A DNA stretch of 64,000 nt, from positions 1 to 64,000 of the forward strand of contig CAZYVT010000005.1 in assembly GCA_964651335.1 (NCBI GenBank), written 5' to 3'. The notes under the pieces are model-generated. The model had not been told where the DNA came from, made no database searches, and saw only the letters and a list, made by a program, of their open reading frames with translations. Position 1 is the first letter of the stretch. Each line of letters starts with the position of its first letter. Of the stretch, positions 49,228 to 58,326 are shown in pieces. The position numbers were made by a program, and so were the translations under genes. Source of the DNA: 2-02-FULL-66-14 sp964651335. GTDB taxonomy: Bacteria; Pseudomonadota; Gammaproteobacteria; Burkholderiales; SG8-39.

Positions 49228-51744
49228 ATGAAACCTGCGATCCGAGTGCTGCATCTGGAGGACAGCCTGCGCGATGCGGAGCTGATTCGGAAAACGCTGG
49301 AGGCGGAGGACTTCGCCTGCGAGATCGTTCACGTCGTGGACAAGGAGAGTTACGAGTCCGCAGTGGCAAACGGCTCCTTCGACCTCATTCTTTGCGACTA
49401 CAACGTTCCAGGCTATGGCGGAGCGGCGGCTCTCAAGCTGGCGCGGGAAAAGCAGCCAGGCGCAGCCGTGATCGTCATTTCGGGCGCAATGGACGACGCA
49501 GAGGCGGTGCAGTGCCTGAAATTGGGTGCGACGGACTACGTGCTCAAGCAGCGGCTGGTGCGGCTGGGTCCCGCGGTGCGCCGCGCCCTTGAGGAGGCCG
49601 AAGAACACCGGCAACTGCGAAAGGCCCAGGAGGAGTCTCGGCGGAGCGAGCAGCGTTTCCAAGTCCTCTTTGAGGGCTCGCCCGATGGCATCGTCATCGC
49701 CGGCCGCGACGGTCGCATCCTCAGGGTCAACCGGCAGACCGAAACCCTGTTCGGCTACGCGGGCGAGGAGCTGCTCGGCCAGCCGGTCGAAGTGCTGATT
49801 CCGCAGCGGTTCGCCGGCGGTCACGGCGAGCTTCGCCGCGGTTATTTCGCCGCCCCGCGCATTCGTCCGATGGGCAACGGGCGCACGCTGTATGGGCGGC
49901 GCAAGGATGGCAGCGAATTTCCGGTCGACATCAGCCTCGCCCCCCTCGAAACGCCGGAGGGAATGCGGGCGATCGCCGCGATCCGGGACGCGACCGAGCG
50001 CCGCCGCGCCGAACAGCGGGTGCACGAGCAACTCGGCCGGCTCGGGCTGCTCCACCAGATTACCCGCGCGATCGGCGAGCGGCAGGACCTGAAGAGCATT
50101 TTCAGGGTCACGCTCGGCGACATCGAGAAAAACCTGCCGCTCGATTTTTCCGTCATTTGCACTTACGACCCGGTCGACTACCGGCTCACGGTGGACACGG
50201 TGGGCGCGCACAGCCAGCCGCTCGCCGAAGCGCTTGGCCTGACCGAAGGCACCGCGCTTAACATCGATTCGAATGGCTTGAGCCGTGCCATACGCGGCGA
50301 ACTGGTGCACGAGCCGGACACCGCCGGCGTGCAACTGCCGTTCTCGACGCGACTGGCGCAGGCAGGCTTGCGCACGCTCGTGGTCACGCCGCTCGCGATC
50401 GAGAGCAAGATCATGGGTGTTCTCATCGCCTGCCGGCGTGAGGCGCATAGCTTTAACAGTATCGAATGCGAATTTCTGCGGCAGTTGAGCGAGCACGTGA
50501 CCCTCGCCGCGCAGCATGCGCAGTTGCATGATGCGCTGCAGCGCGCTTACGACGATCTGCGCCAGACGCAGCAGGTCGTGATGCAGCAGGAGCGCCTGCG
50601 CGCGCTCGGCCAGATGGCGAGCGGCATCGCGCACGACATCAACAACGCCATTTCTCCGGTATCCCTGTATGTCGAATCGCTGCTGGAGCACGAAACCGGG
50701 CTGAGCGAGCGGGGCCGGGCGCACCTGGCGACGATCGCCCGGGCCATCGACGACGTGGCCCATACGGTGTCCCGGATGCGCGAATTCCACCGGCAGCGCG
50801 AACCGCAATTGGTGCTCCTGCCGGTGCAGCTCAATCGTGTTGTGCACCAGGTCGTGGATCTGACCCGGCCGCGATGGAGCGACCAGGCGCAGAAACAGGG
50901 CCACGTCATCGAGCTGCGCACGGATCTGGCGCACGAGCTGCCGCAGGTGATGGGCATCGAGAGCGAATTGCGCGAGGCGCTGACCAATCTGGTTTTCAAT
51001 GCGGTGGACGCGATGCCGGAGGGCGGCGCATTGACCCTGCGCACCCGCATGATGATCTGGGGCGAGCGTGCCAACGCGACGCCGACCCATGTAGTGCTCG
51101 AGCTGATCGACACCGGCATCGGCATGAACGAAGACACCCGCCGCCGCTGCCTCGAGCCGTTCTTCACCACCAAGGGGGAGCGCGGCACCGGTCTTGGCCT
51201 CGCAATGGTGTACGGTGTCATGGAACGCCACAGCGCGGAAATCGAAATCGATAGCGAACCGGGAAAGGGCACGACGGTGCGCCTGGTGTTCCCGGTCCCG
51301 CGCACGACCATAGGCGATACCAAGCGGCCGACGATCTCCGCGGCCGATATGCCTGCGCTCAATCTGCTCATCGTGGATGACGACCCGATGCTTTGCCGGT
51401 CGCTGCGCGACGCGCTTGTCTCCGAGGGGCACCGGGTTGCGATCGCGGACACCGGCCAGGGCGGCATCGATATGTTTCGCGACGCCTTGGAGCGCGGCGT
51501 GCCCTACGAAGTCGTGATCACCGATCTCGGCATGCCTTATGTGGACGGCCGGGCGGTGGCGCGTGCAGTGAAGCAGGCATCCCCGGCGACGCCGGTGATC
51601 ATGCTGACCGGCTGGGGCATGCGCATGTCGGAAAATGGCGACGTGCCCGCGCATGTGGATCGCATCCTCGGCAAACCGCCGAAAGTACGCGAGCTGCGCG
51701 AAGCGTTGTACGTCCTCACGCGGGGCAAGGGAACGGCGGGGTAA
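49228..51744 (+). CDS. Hybrid histidine kinase: REC-PAS-GAF-HisKA-HATPase-REC
   Basis: An 838-residue cytoplasmic protein without membrane helices. An N-terminal receiver (D57) is followed by PAS (about 145-260), a GAF domain (about 275-440), HisKA with H469 in ASGIAHDINN, the ATPase (NLVFNAVDAMPEGG, DTGIGM, GTGLGLA) and a C-terminal receiver with D766 in VITDLGMPYVDG. Two receivers around a kinase core suggest input phosphorylation by another kinase (possibly the one at 44688) and an internal relay. No separate Hpt domain was seen. The PAS DNA is closely related to 47605-47935. Confidence 0.93.
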   Translation: MKPAIRVLHLEDSLRDAELIRKTLEAEDFACEIVHVVDKESYESAVANGSFDLILCDYNVPGYGGAAALKLAREKQPGAAVIVISGAMDDAEAVQCLKLGATDYVLKQRLVRLGPAVRRALEEAEEHRQLRKAQEESRRSEQRFQVLFEGSPDGIVIAGRDGRILRVNRQTETLFGYAGEELLGQPVEVLIPQRFAGGHGELRRGYFAAPRIRPMGNGRTLYGRRKDGSEFPVDISLAPLETPEGMRAIAAIRDATERRRAEQRVHEQLGRLGLLHQITRAIGERQDLKSIFRVTLGDIEKNLPLDFSVICTYDPVDYRLTVDTVGAHSQPLAEALGLTEGTALNIDSNGLSRAIRGELVHEPDTAGVQLPFSTRLAQAGLRTLVVTPLAIESKIMGVLIACRREAHSFNSIECEFLRQLSEHVTLAAQHAQLHDALQRAYDDLRQTQQVVMQQERLRALGQMASGIAHDINNAISPVSLYVESLLEHETGLSERGRAHLATIARAIDDVAHTVSRMREFHRQREPQLVLLPVQLNRVVHQVVDLTRPRWSDQAQKQGHVIELRTDLAHELPQVMGIESELREALTNLVFNAVDAMPEGGALTLRTRMMIWGERANATPTHVVLELIDTGIGMNEDTRRRCLEPFFTTKGERGTGLGLAMVYGVMERHSAEIEIDSEPGKGTTVRLVFPVPRTTIGDTKRPTISAADMPALNLLIVDDDPMLCRSLRDALVSEGHRVAIADTGQGGIDMFRDALERGVPYEVVITDLGMPYVDGRAVARAVKQASPATPVIMLTGWGMRMSENGDVPAHVDRILGKPPKVRELREALYVLTRGKGTAG

Positions 51745-51765
51745 CGACCCGCGAGGAGTTCGGCC

Positions 51766-53697
51766 ATGCTGGCGCCCGCTGAACCGCTTGCGAGAATACT
51801 CGTCGTCGATGACGAGGCGGCGCTCGTCACCGCCTTGTGCGACACGCTGAACCAGCAGCGCTACCAAGCGTACGGATTCACTTCGGCCCGGGTAGCGCTC
51901 GTCGTCCTGCGCGAGTCGCGCTTCGATATCCTGCTCGCCGACCTGTCCATGCCCGAGATGGACGGTGTGACCCTGCTCAAGGCCGCGCTCGAAGTCGATC
52001 CGGACCTGGTCGGGATCATCATGACCGGACAGGGGACGGTCCGGACGGCGGTCGAGGCGATGAGGATCGGCGCCTTCGACTATATCCTCAAGCCGTTCAA
52101 CCTCAACACGCTTCTTCCCGTAATCACCCGGGCGACACAGATGCACCGGCTGCGCGGCGAGAACATCCAGTTGCGCGCCGTGCTGTCGATCTATGAGCTG
52201 AGCACCGCTGCTGCCTTTACGCTGGATGCGGGGCGACTTCTGGACGATCTGGCCGTATTCGCCGCGCGCCAGTCCCCGCACGCTGACACGGCCATCCTGC
52301 TCGCGAGCGAGAATGCCGGCGAGCTGCGTCTGGCAACGGCGAGCGGGCCGGGTTGGGCCACGCAGATCGGCGCTGTTTTTCCGTTCCATGCGCGCCTCGC
52401 GAGCTGGGTCGAAGAATGCCGCAAAGCGCTTGCGGACGCGGCGCCCGGAATGATCTCTGCGCTCGCCGCGGAACATCCGTTGCTGGCCGAATTCGGCGGT
52501 GTCGCGCTGCCGATGATCGCGCAGGCGCAACTCGTCGGCATTCTGATTTTCAGGAAAACCGAGGGGCGACCCGCCACGCCTGGACAGATCAAGGCGCTCG
52601 AAGTGCTGGCCGGCATCGGCGCTTCGGCGCTTGCGGCGGCAAGGCTTCACGAGCACGTCAGGGACGCCGAAGAGCGCTACCGCACGCTGTTCGATGCCAG
52701 TCCAGTTCCGTCCTGGCTGATCGACCCCGAAAAGCTTCGATTTCTGGCAGCCAACGGCGCCGCGGTGAGCAACTACGGCTTGTCGAGCGAGGAATTCATT
52801 GCGATGTCGGTTACGGAAATATGGATGCCAGAGGATCGCGAGGAGTTACTGGCATTATTTGCCGAGCGGCGCGGCGCTCCACGCGCGCCACCGCCGTTCC
52901 GGAGCCTGTGGCGTCACCGCAAGAAAGGCGGCGAAATCATCGACGTCATGGTGAATGCGCAGCCCATCGAATTGGCCAGGCACAATCGCTGCATCGTTAC
53001 CGCGGTGGACATTTCGGATCGCCTTGCGGCCGAAGCGCGGCTCTCGACCCTGTCGCGCCGGGTGCTCGAGGTGCAGGAAACGGAGCGCCGCACGGTGGCG
53101 CACGAGCTGCACGACGAAATCGGCCAGGCGCTCACCGCGGTGAAACTCAGTATGGATGTGCTGCGGCGCGCTCCGGGCGCTCACGTCGATCCCGTCGCAT
53201 TCGGCGAGACGATGGAATTGGTGGACAACGCACTTCGACAGGTGCGCGGCCTGACGCTCAATCTGCGCCCGACCGTGCTGGACGACCTCGGCCTGGGGCC
53301 GGCGCTGCGCTGGCTGGCCGGGCGCCAGCAAAAGCTCACCGGCGCGCGCGTGGAGGCCGACATCGATCTGCCCGCGGCGAGGCTCGATCCGGCGATCGAG
53401 ACGGCCTGTTTCCGCATCGCGCAGGAAGCCATCACCAACAGCCTGCGCCATGCACGGGCGCAGCGCATTTCGCTTTCAAGCCGCATCGAAGACGGCGCGG
53501 TGACGCTGATGGTCGCGGACGACGGCGCCGGCTTCGATCTCGCCGCGGCGCGCGCGGCGGGGGCGGAGGGCCGCAGCGCCGGGCTGACAGGAATGGAGGA
53601 ACGCGCCCGTCTTGCCGGCGGCGAGCTCGAGGTGCGCCCCGCGCGTGGCGGCGGCACCGAAGTGCGGGCGCGCTTTGCGCCCCGCGGCGCCGCATGA
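51766..53697 (+). CDS. NarL-type histidine kinase with receiver: REC-GAF-PAS-HisKA_3
   Basis: A 643-residue cytoplasmic kinase. The receiver domain has D59 in LLADLSMPEMDG. A GAF domain (about 145-290) and PAS (about 300-425) follow. The dimerisation region is of the HisKA_3 type with H449 in AHELHDEIGQAL, and the ATPase reads AQEAITNSLRHARAQ and DDGAGFD. This is the kinase half of a NarX/NarL-type system. Its stop overlaps the response-regulator start by 4 bp, so the two are a cognate pair. The receiver lets it take signals from upstream kinases. Confidence 0.93.
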   Translation: MLAPAEPLARILVVDDEAALVTALCDTLNQQRYQAYGFTSARVALVVLRESRFDILLADLSMPEMDGVTLLKAALEVDPDLVGIIMTGQGTVRTAVEAMRIGAFDYILKPFNLNTLLPVITRATQMHRLRGENIQLRAVLSIYELSTAAAFTLDAGRLLDDLAVFAARQSPHADTAILLASENAGELRLATASGPGWATQIGAVFPFHARLASWVEECRKALADAAPGMISALAAEHPLLAEFGGVALPMIAQAQLVGILIFRKTEGRPATPGQIKALEVLAGIGASALAAARLHEHVRDAEERYRTLFDASPVPSWLIDPEKLRFLAANGAAVSNYGLSSEEFIAMSVTEIWMPEDREELLALFAERRGAPRAPPPFRSLWRHRKKGGEIIDVMVNAQPIELARHNRCIVTAVDISDRLAAEARLSTLSRRVLEVQETERRTVAHELHDEIGQALTAVKLSMDVLRRAPGAHVDPVAFGETMELVDNALRQVRGLTLNLRPTVLDDLGLGPALRWLAGRQQKLTGARVEADIDLPAARLDPAIETACFRIAQEAITNSLRHARAQRISLSSRIEDGAVTLMVADDGAGFDLAAARAAGAEGRSAGLTGMEERARLAGGELEVRPARGGGTEVRARFAPRGAA

Positions 53698-54350
53698 GCG
53701 CGCGCATCCGCGTGCTGCTTGCGGACGATCACGCGCTGGTGCGCGCGGGACTGCGCGCGCTGCTCGTTGCGCTCGCGGATGTCGAAGTCGTCGCAGAGGC
53801 GGCCAACGGCCGCGATGCGGCGCGGCTGGCGCGCGAGCATCATCCCGACATCGCCATGATCGACATCACCATGCCGGAGCTGAACGGCATCGACTGCACC
53901 CGGCGCATCGTGCAGGACTGCCCCGGAACGCGGGTCTTGATCCTGTCCATGCACGCCGACGAGATCTACGTGCGCGAGGCGATCCAGGCCGGCGCCACCG
54001 GTTATATGCTCAAGGACGCCGCGCCGGGCGAACTGGAGCTGGCGCTGCACGCGCTCATGCGCGGCGAGAACTACGTCGCTCCAGGCGTCGCGCGCCACCT
54101 GATCTCCGGTTTCGTGCACGGTGTCCCAGCCGACGCTCCGGCCGGCCCCGAGCTGACGCCGCGCCAGCGCGAGGTGCTGCAGTTGATCGCCGAGGGCCGC
54201 GGCACCCGCGACATCGCCGAGCGGCTCAATCTGTCAGTCAAGACCATCGAGACCCATCGCGCGCAGTTGATGGAACGCCTCGGCATCCACGACGTCGCCG
54301 GGCTCACGCGTTACGCGTTGCGAATCGGGCTGGTGCGCGAGCCGCGCTGA
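53694..54350 (+). CDS. NarL/LuxR-type response regulator
   Basis: A 218-residue transcription factor. Receiver: D11/D12 and phospho-acceptor D57 in IAMIDITMPELNG, with K in YMLKDAAPG. The LuxR-type helix-turn-helix occupies about 150-215 (ELTPRQREVLQLIAEGRGTRDIAERLNLSVKTIETHRAQL). The ATG overlaps the kinase stop (ATGA). It could act on the repeated leader elements nearby, which is untested. Confidence 0.94.
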   Translation: MSARIRVLLADDHALVRAGLRALLVALADVEVVAEAANGRDAARLAREHHPDIAMIDITMPELNGIDCTRRIVQDCPGTRVLILSMHADEIYVREAIQAGATGYMLKDAAPGELELALHALMRGENYVAPGVARHLISGFVHGVPADAPAGPELTPRQREVLQLIAEGRGTRDIAERLNLSVKTIETHRAQLMERLGIHDVAGLTRYALRIGLVREPR

Positions 54351-54362
54351 CTTCGAGGGACC

Positions 54363-54382
54363 CCGGGGGGGCGCACCCCCGG
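54363..54382 (+). terminator. Hairpin after the LuxR-type regulator
   Basis: CCGGGGG (54363-54369) pairs with CCCCCGG (54376-54382) around a GC-rich loop 13 bp after the stop. No T-tract follows, so it could be a weak terminator or an mRNA-stabilising stem. Its right arm merges into the repeated leader at 54381. Confidence 0.4.
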
Positions 54383-54457
54383 TTCAGGGTATCCAGGTCC
54401 TCGCTTCAGGGTTTCCCCGATGGGACGACCTGCCGCGTTCCGGTACGGTTGGCGTCG
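54381..54457 (+). promoter_or_regulatory. Repeated 77-bp leader, copy A (ahead of the first GGDEF-EAL gene)
   Basis: This stretch and 57670-57745 align over 77/76 positions with about 8 mismatches and one gap. Both contain the near-palindrome TTCAGGG-N3-CCCCGATGG (here 54405-54421) and end exactly at an ATG. The conserved TGCCGCGTTCCGGTACG segment just before the start may contain promoter or ribosome-binding information. A shared regulator is the simplest reading. Confidence 0.6.
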
Positions 54458-57400
54458 ATGAAACCGCATGCCGACCTGCATCGCGACGACCCGTTCCTGG
54501 ATCGCACGCAGACGGATGAGCAGTTGTTGCGCTTCCGCGCGGCGATGGACATGTCCGGCGATGCCATCTACCTGGTCGATCGCGCCACCATGCGGTTCGT
54601 CGATGTCAACCAGACCGCCTGCACGCGAATGGGGTATTCGCGGGATGAACTGCTGAAGATGGGGCCGCAGGACCTGTTGCTGGCGGACCGCAAGGAACTC
54701 GAGCAGAAGTACGAGGAGGTCATCGCCGCGGGCGCCGAGGGTACCAGGACGGAATCCTCGGCGCGCACCAAGGACGGCCGCAAAACGGTGACCGAGTTGC
54801 ACCGGCGCGCGATGCGCTCGGGCGACGGCTGGATCATCGTCAGCATCGCGCGCGACATCACCCGGCGCAAGCGCGCCGAGCGGGCAGCGCAGCGAATCGG
54901 GAGAATGTTCTCCGCGCTCAGCGCAACCAACGAGGCGATCCTGCGCACCAAGCTGCAGGGAGAACTGTACCAGCAGGTGTGCGACGCCGCGGTGCGAGAC
55001 GGCCAGTTCGTCACCACTGCGGCGGTGTTCACCCCCGATCCGGAGACGCGCTGGGCGAAGGTCTCCGCCGTGACCGGCACGGGGGAGCGGCATTTGCGGG
55101 AAGCCCGCGTTTCGATGGACCAGGCCACGCCCGAGGGACGCGGCCTGATCGGCACCGCGTTCCGCACCCTCAAATCCTGCGTCAGCAACGATTTCCTCAA
55201 CGACGAACGCTCGCTGCCCTGGCGCGGGCCGGCGCGGGAATCGGGGATCCTCGCCGCTGCTGCGGTGCCCCTGCTGAAGGGGGGAGACGCCGTCGGCGTG
55301 CTGCTGTTCTGCTCCGATGAGGTCGGCGCGTTCGACGACGAGATCGTCAAACTGCTGGAACGCATGGCGGAAAACGTTTCGTTCGCGCTGGAAAGCTTCG
55401 CGCGCGACGCCAAGCGCCGGCGTGCGAAGAAGGCCATGCTGGCGAGCGAAGAGAAGTACCGCCTCATCCTCGAGAGCATCGAGGAGGCCTATTACGAAGT
55501 CGACCTGAAGGGCAATCTGGTCTTCATCAATCCTGCGCTCTGCCGCCTGCTCGGGTATCCGGAAAGCGAACTGATCGGAATGAACAATCGTCTGTATCAG
55601 GCGCCGGGGGTAGCGGCCAGCGTGTACACGACGTTCAATGACGTATACCGCACCGGCGTGCCGGCCTACGCCTACGACTGGGAAATGGTGCGCAAGGACG
55701 GCAGCAAGGTGCTGGTCGAAGGCTCGGTCAACCTGATCAAGGACGGCCACGGGAGGCCGGCCGGGTTCCGCGGCATGCTGCGCGACGTAACGGCGCGCCG
55801 GCGGGTCGAGCAGGCGCTGCGCGAGAGCGAGGCGCGCTTCCGCAGCCTGACCGAGCTCTCCTCGGACTGGTACTGGGAGCAGGACGCCGAATTCCGCTTC
55901 TCCCGCTTCGAAGGCCGGGGTTCGGGGAGCGCGGACGACAAACTGAGAAAACGATTTCTAGGAAAGCGGCCATGGGAATTCGGTCACAACGTCGAGTGCG
56001 AGGGGGGTTGGGATGCGCACCGCGCGGTGCTGCACGCGCGCGAGCCGTTCCGCGACCAGATCTACAGCCGCCTGCTGCCGGACGGGACGCGGAGTTACAC
56101 CAGCGTGAGCGGCGAGCCGATGTTCGACGCCACCGGCCGCTTCGCCGGCTACCGCGGCGTCGGGCGCGACATCACCGAGCGCAAGCGGGCCGAGGAGCGC
56201 ATCGAGTACCTGGCCACGCACGACGGCCTGACCGGCCTGCCGAACCGCGTGATGTTCAGCCAGATGCTCAACCTCGCGATCGGATCGGCGCGGCGCTACG
56301 GGCGCAAGCTCGCCTTGCTGTTCATCGACCTGGACCGGTTCAAGATCGTCAACGACACGCTCGGCCACGAGGCGGGCGACGCGCTGCTGAAGCAGGTGTC
56401 GGCGCGCCTGCGGGAGTGCCTGCGCGCGAGCGACGTCGTCGCCCGACTGGGCGGCGACGAGTTCGTGGTGCTGGTCCAGGAAGTGAACGAGGCCGGCGAG
56501 GTCGCGGCGGTCGCGCGCAAGATCCTTTCCGCCGTCATCGAGCCGGTGGTGTTGGGCGGGCAGGAGTGCCGCGTGACGGCAAGCGTGGGCATCTCCATGT
56601 ATCCGGCGGACGCGCAGGACGAGCAATCCCTGATGAAGAACGCCGACATCGCCATGTACCTCGCCAAGGAAGAAGGCAAGAACAACTTCCAGTTCTACTC
56701 CAGCAACATCAAGACCCGATCGCTCGACCACATCGCGCTCGAGACGAGTCTGCGCGATGCCCTGGAGCGGAGCGAGTTTTTCCTCCACTACCAGCCCAAG
56801 CTGGACCTCTGGACCGGGGCGATTTCCGGTGTCGAGGCGCTGCTGCGCTGGCAGAACCCGAAACTCGGCCTGGTGTCGCCGGCGCAGTTCATTCCGGTCG
56901 CCGAGGAAACCGGGATCATCCTGCCGATCGGCAAGTGGGTGCTGAAGACCGCCTGTGAGCAGAACGTGGCCTGGCAGCGCGAGGGCCTGCCGCCGGTGTG
57001 CATGGCGGTGAACCTCTCGCCGCGCCAGTTCTTCGATCCGGACCTTCTTCCGGACATCGCCGCCGCGCTGCGGGATACCGGCATGGCGCCGGAGCTGCTC
57101 GAACTCGAGATCACCGAGAGCATGGTGATGCACAACACCGACCGGGCGGTCCAACTGCTCGGCGCCATCAAGCGGATGGGCGTGCGGCTCGCGATCGACG
57201 ATTTCGGCACCGGCCACTCATCGCTCGCGCAACTCAAGCGCTTCCCGATCGACACGCTCAAACTGGACCGTTCCTTCATCCGCGACATTCCCGGCGATTC
57301 GGAGGACAGCGCGATTGCGCAGGCGATCATCGCGATGGGCAGGAGCCTGAGCCTCACGGTCGTCGCAGAAGGCGTCGAGACACCGGAACAACTGGCGTTC

Positions 57401-57625
57401 CTGCGGCAGCACGCCTGCGACCAGATGCAGGGCTACTACTTCAGCAAGCCGATCGCTCCCGAGCGATTCGCCGCTCTGCTGGGCGAGCACGATCCTGCAA
57501 AGGCAAGAGCCGCCGCGCCCGCGGGGGATCCGCAAATGCCCAGCGCCCGGCCTCGGTGCGCCATTGCCTTGTCGGTTCCGGCTTTCGCCGCGGCACCTGC
57601 AACGGCATCGTCGTACCCCGAGTGA
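54458..57625 (+). CDS. PAS-GAF-PAS-PAS-GGDEF-EAL cyclic-di-GMP protein
   Basis: A 1,055-residue cytoplasmic protein. PAS (about 20-145), GAF (about 150-315), two PAS domains (about 330-450, 455-580), then GGDEF (about 582-745, GGDEF at 665-669, with an RxxD inhibitory site five residues earlier, RASD) and EAL (about 760-1010, EAL at 793-795, with DDFGTGHSSL and EGVET). Both catalytic motifs look intact, so it may make and degrade c-di-GMP; PAS/GAF inputs would set the balance. The start is chosen at 54458 because the repeated leader ends there. The last 35 residues are low-complexity. Confidence 0.94.
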   Translation: MKPHADLHRDDPFLDRTQTDEQLLRFRAAMDMSGDAIYLVDRATMRFVDVNQTACTRMGYSRDELLKMGPQDLLLADRKELEQKYEEVIAAGAEGTRTESSARTKDGRKTVTELHRRAMRSGDGWIIVSIARDITRRKRAERAAQRIGRMFSALSATNEAILRTKLQGELYQQVCDAAVRDGQFVTTAAVFTPDPETRWAKVSAVTGTGERHLREARVSMDQATPEGRGLIGTAFRTLKSCVSNDFLNDERSLPWRGPARESGILAAAAVPLLKGGDAVGVLLFCSDEVGAFDDEIVKLLERMAENVSFALESFARDAKRRRAKKAMLASEEKYRLILESIEEAYYEVDLKGNLVFINPALCRLLGYPESELIGMNNRLYQAPGVAASVYTTFNDVYRTGVPAYAYDWEMVRKDGSKVLVEGSVNLIKDGHGRPAGFRGMLRDVTARRRVEQALRESEARFRSLTELSSDWYWEQDAEFRFSRFEGRGSGSADDKLRKRFLGKRPWEFGHNVECEGGWDAHRAVLHAREPFRDQIYSRLLPDGTRSYTSVSGEPMFDATGRFAGYRGVGRDITERKRAEERIEYLATHDGLTGLPNRVMFSQMLNLAIGSARRYGRKLALLFIDLDRFKIVNDTLGHEAGDALLKQVSARLRECLRASDVVARLGGDEFVVLVQEVNEAGEVAAVARKILSAVIEPVVLGGQECRVTASVGISMYPADAQDEQSLMKNADIAMYLAKEEGKNNFQFYSSNIKTRSLDHIALETSLRDALERSEFFLHYQPKLDLWTGAISGVEALLRWQNPKLGLVSPAQFIPVAEETGIILPIGKWVLKTACEQNVAWQREGLPPVCMAVNLSPRQFFDPDLLPDIAAALRDTGMAPELLELEITESMVMHNTDRAVQLLGAIKRMGVRLAIDDFGTGHSSLAQLKRFPIDTLKLDRSFIRDIPGDSEDSAIAQAIIAMGRSLSLTVVAEGVETPEQLAFLRQHACDQMQGYYFSKPIAPERFAALLGEHDPAKARAAAPAGDPQMPSARPRCAIALSVPAFAAAPATASSYPE

Positions 57626-57669
57626 GCCAGGACAGGCCTCGCGCCACCGCATAGGCGCGCACCGCTCCG

Positions 57670-57745
57670 GGTTCAGGCTATTCAGGCCTTCGCTTCAGGG
57701 TTCCCCCGATGGTACGACTTGCCGCGTTCCGGTACGTTGGCGTCC
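57670..57745 (+). promoter_or_regulatory. Repeated 77-bp leader, copy B (ahead of the receiver-only regulator)
   Basis: Second copy of the leader at 54381-54457, with the core TTCAGGG-TTC-CCCCGAT at 57694-57710. It ends at an ATG at 57746, which opens a 19-codon frame, not the regulator itself. Homology to copy A may continue about 13 bp upstream (GCGCACC...) with gaps. Confidence 0.6.
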
Positions 57746-57802
57746 ATGAGATCCGCGCTTTTCCAGACCGACCGTGCCGTCCACCGAAATGGGAGCCACT
57801 GA
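57746..57802 (+). CDS. Short upstream ORF (18 codons) before the receiver gene
   Basis: The leader's ATG at 57746 starts a frame coding MRSALFQTDRAVHRNGSH and ends with TGA overlapping the ATG of the receiver gene (57800-57804, TGATG). It may be a leader peptide that couples translation, or simply the scar of a gene whose start was replaced. No family resemblance. Confidence 0.3.
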   Translation: MRSALFQTDRAVHRNGSH

Positions 57803-58326
57803 TGCGCCTGCTGCTCGTCGAGGATTACCGATTCATACGCAACTTCATATGCACCCTGCTCGCATCGATCCCGGGGGCGGAGGTGGTCGCGCAAGCGTCC
57901 TCGGGAGAGGAGGCGGTCGCGCTGGCGCGCGATCTGCGCCCCGACGTGGTGCTGATGGACATTTCCCTGGAAGGGATGAACGGCCTGGTGGCGACCGAGA
58001 CCATTCGCCGCGAACTGCCCGAGGTGCGCGTGCTCATCGTATCGCGGCACATGGAGGCGGAATACGTGCTGCTGGCGTTCCGCGCCGGCGCCTGCGGGTA
58101 TCTGCCCAAATGCGGGACGGGAGCGGAACTGGGGTTGGCGCTCGCGGCATTGGAGCGCGGCGAGGCCTGGTTCAGCCCTTCGCTGCCTCACGAGGAGTTC
58201 GACTACTGCGCCCAGCACCTGGCTGGGAATGGCGAGCCGCGCGCGCGGCAATGGCGCGAATCCATCACGCTCGCCGCGGCAGTCCGAAGCAACCAAGAGG
58301 ACAACCGTGAAACCGTCCATGCATGA
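57802..58326 (+). CDS. Receiver-only response regulator (NarL-like, HTH missing)
   Basis: A 174-residue protein whose receiver is of the NarL type (LLLVEDYRFIRNFICTLLASIPGAEVVAQA, phospho-acceptor D53 in LMDISLEGMNG, K in YLPKCGTG). The region after about residue 125, where NarL proteins have a LuxR helix-turn-helix, is a short unrelated tail. It is therefore either a signal-only regulator or one cut by recombination. GGGAG lies 6 bp ahead of ATG 57802. It overlaps the next gene by 20 bp and probably regulates that PAS/GGDEF-EAL protein by contact. Confidence 0.86.
   Translation: MRLLLVEDYRFIRNFICTLLASIPGAEVVAQASSGEEAVALARDLRPDVVLMDISLEGMNGLVATETIRRELPEVRVLIVSRHMEAEYVLLAFRAGACGYLPKCGTGAELGLALAALERGEAWFSPSLPHEEFDYCAQHLAGNGEPRARQWRESITLAAAVRSNQEDNRETVHA

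Noticed and set aside
49210..52656. Minus-strand ORF of 1,148 codons opposite the kinase genes
   Set aside because: Antisense of well supported kinase genes; His/Arg-rich low-complexity translation. The same holds for 58328-61819 and 43986-46661 on the minus strand.
57711..57724. Sigma-54 promoter-like TGGTACGACTTGC in leader copy B
   Set aside because: The GG and GC elements are two bases too close for sigma-54, and copy A carries GGGACGACCTGC, which fits even less.
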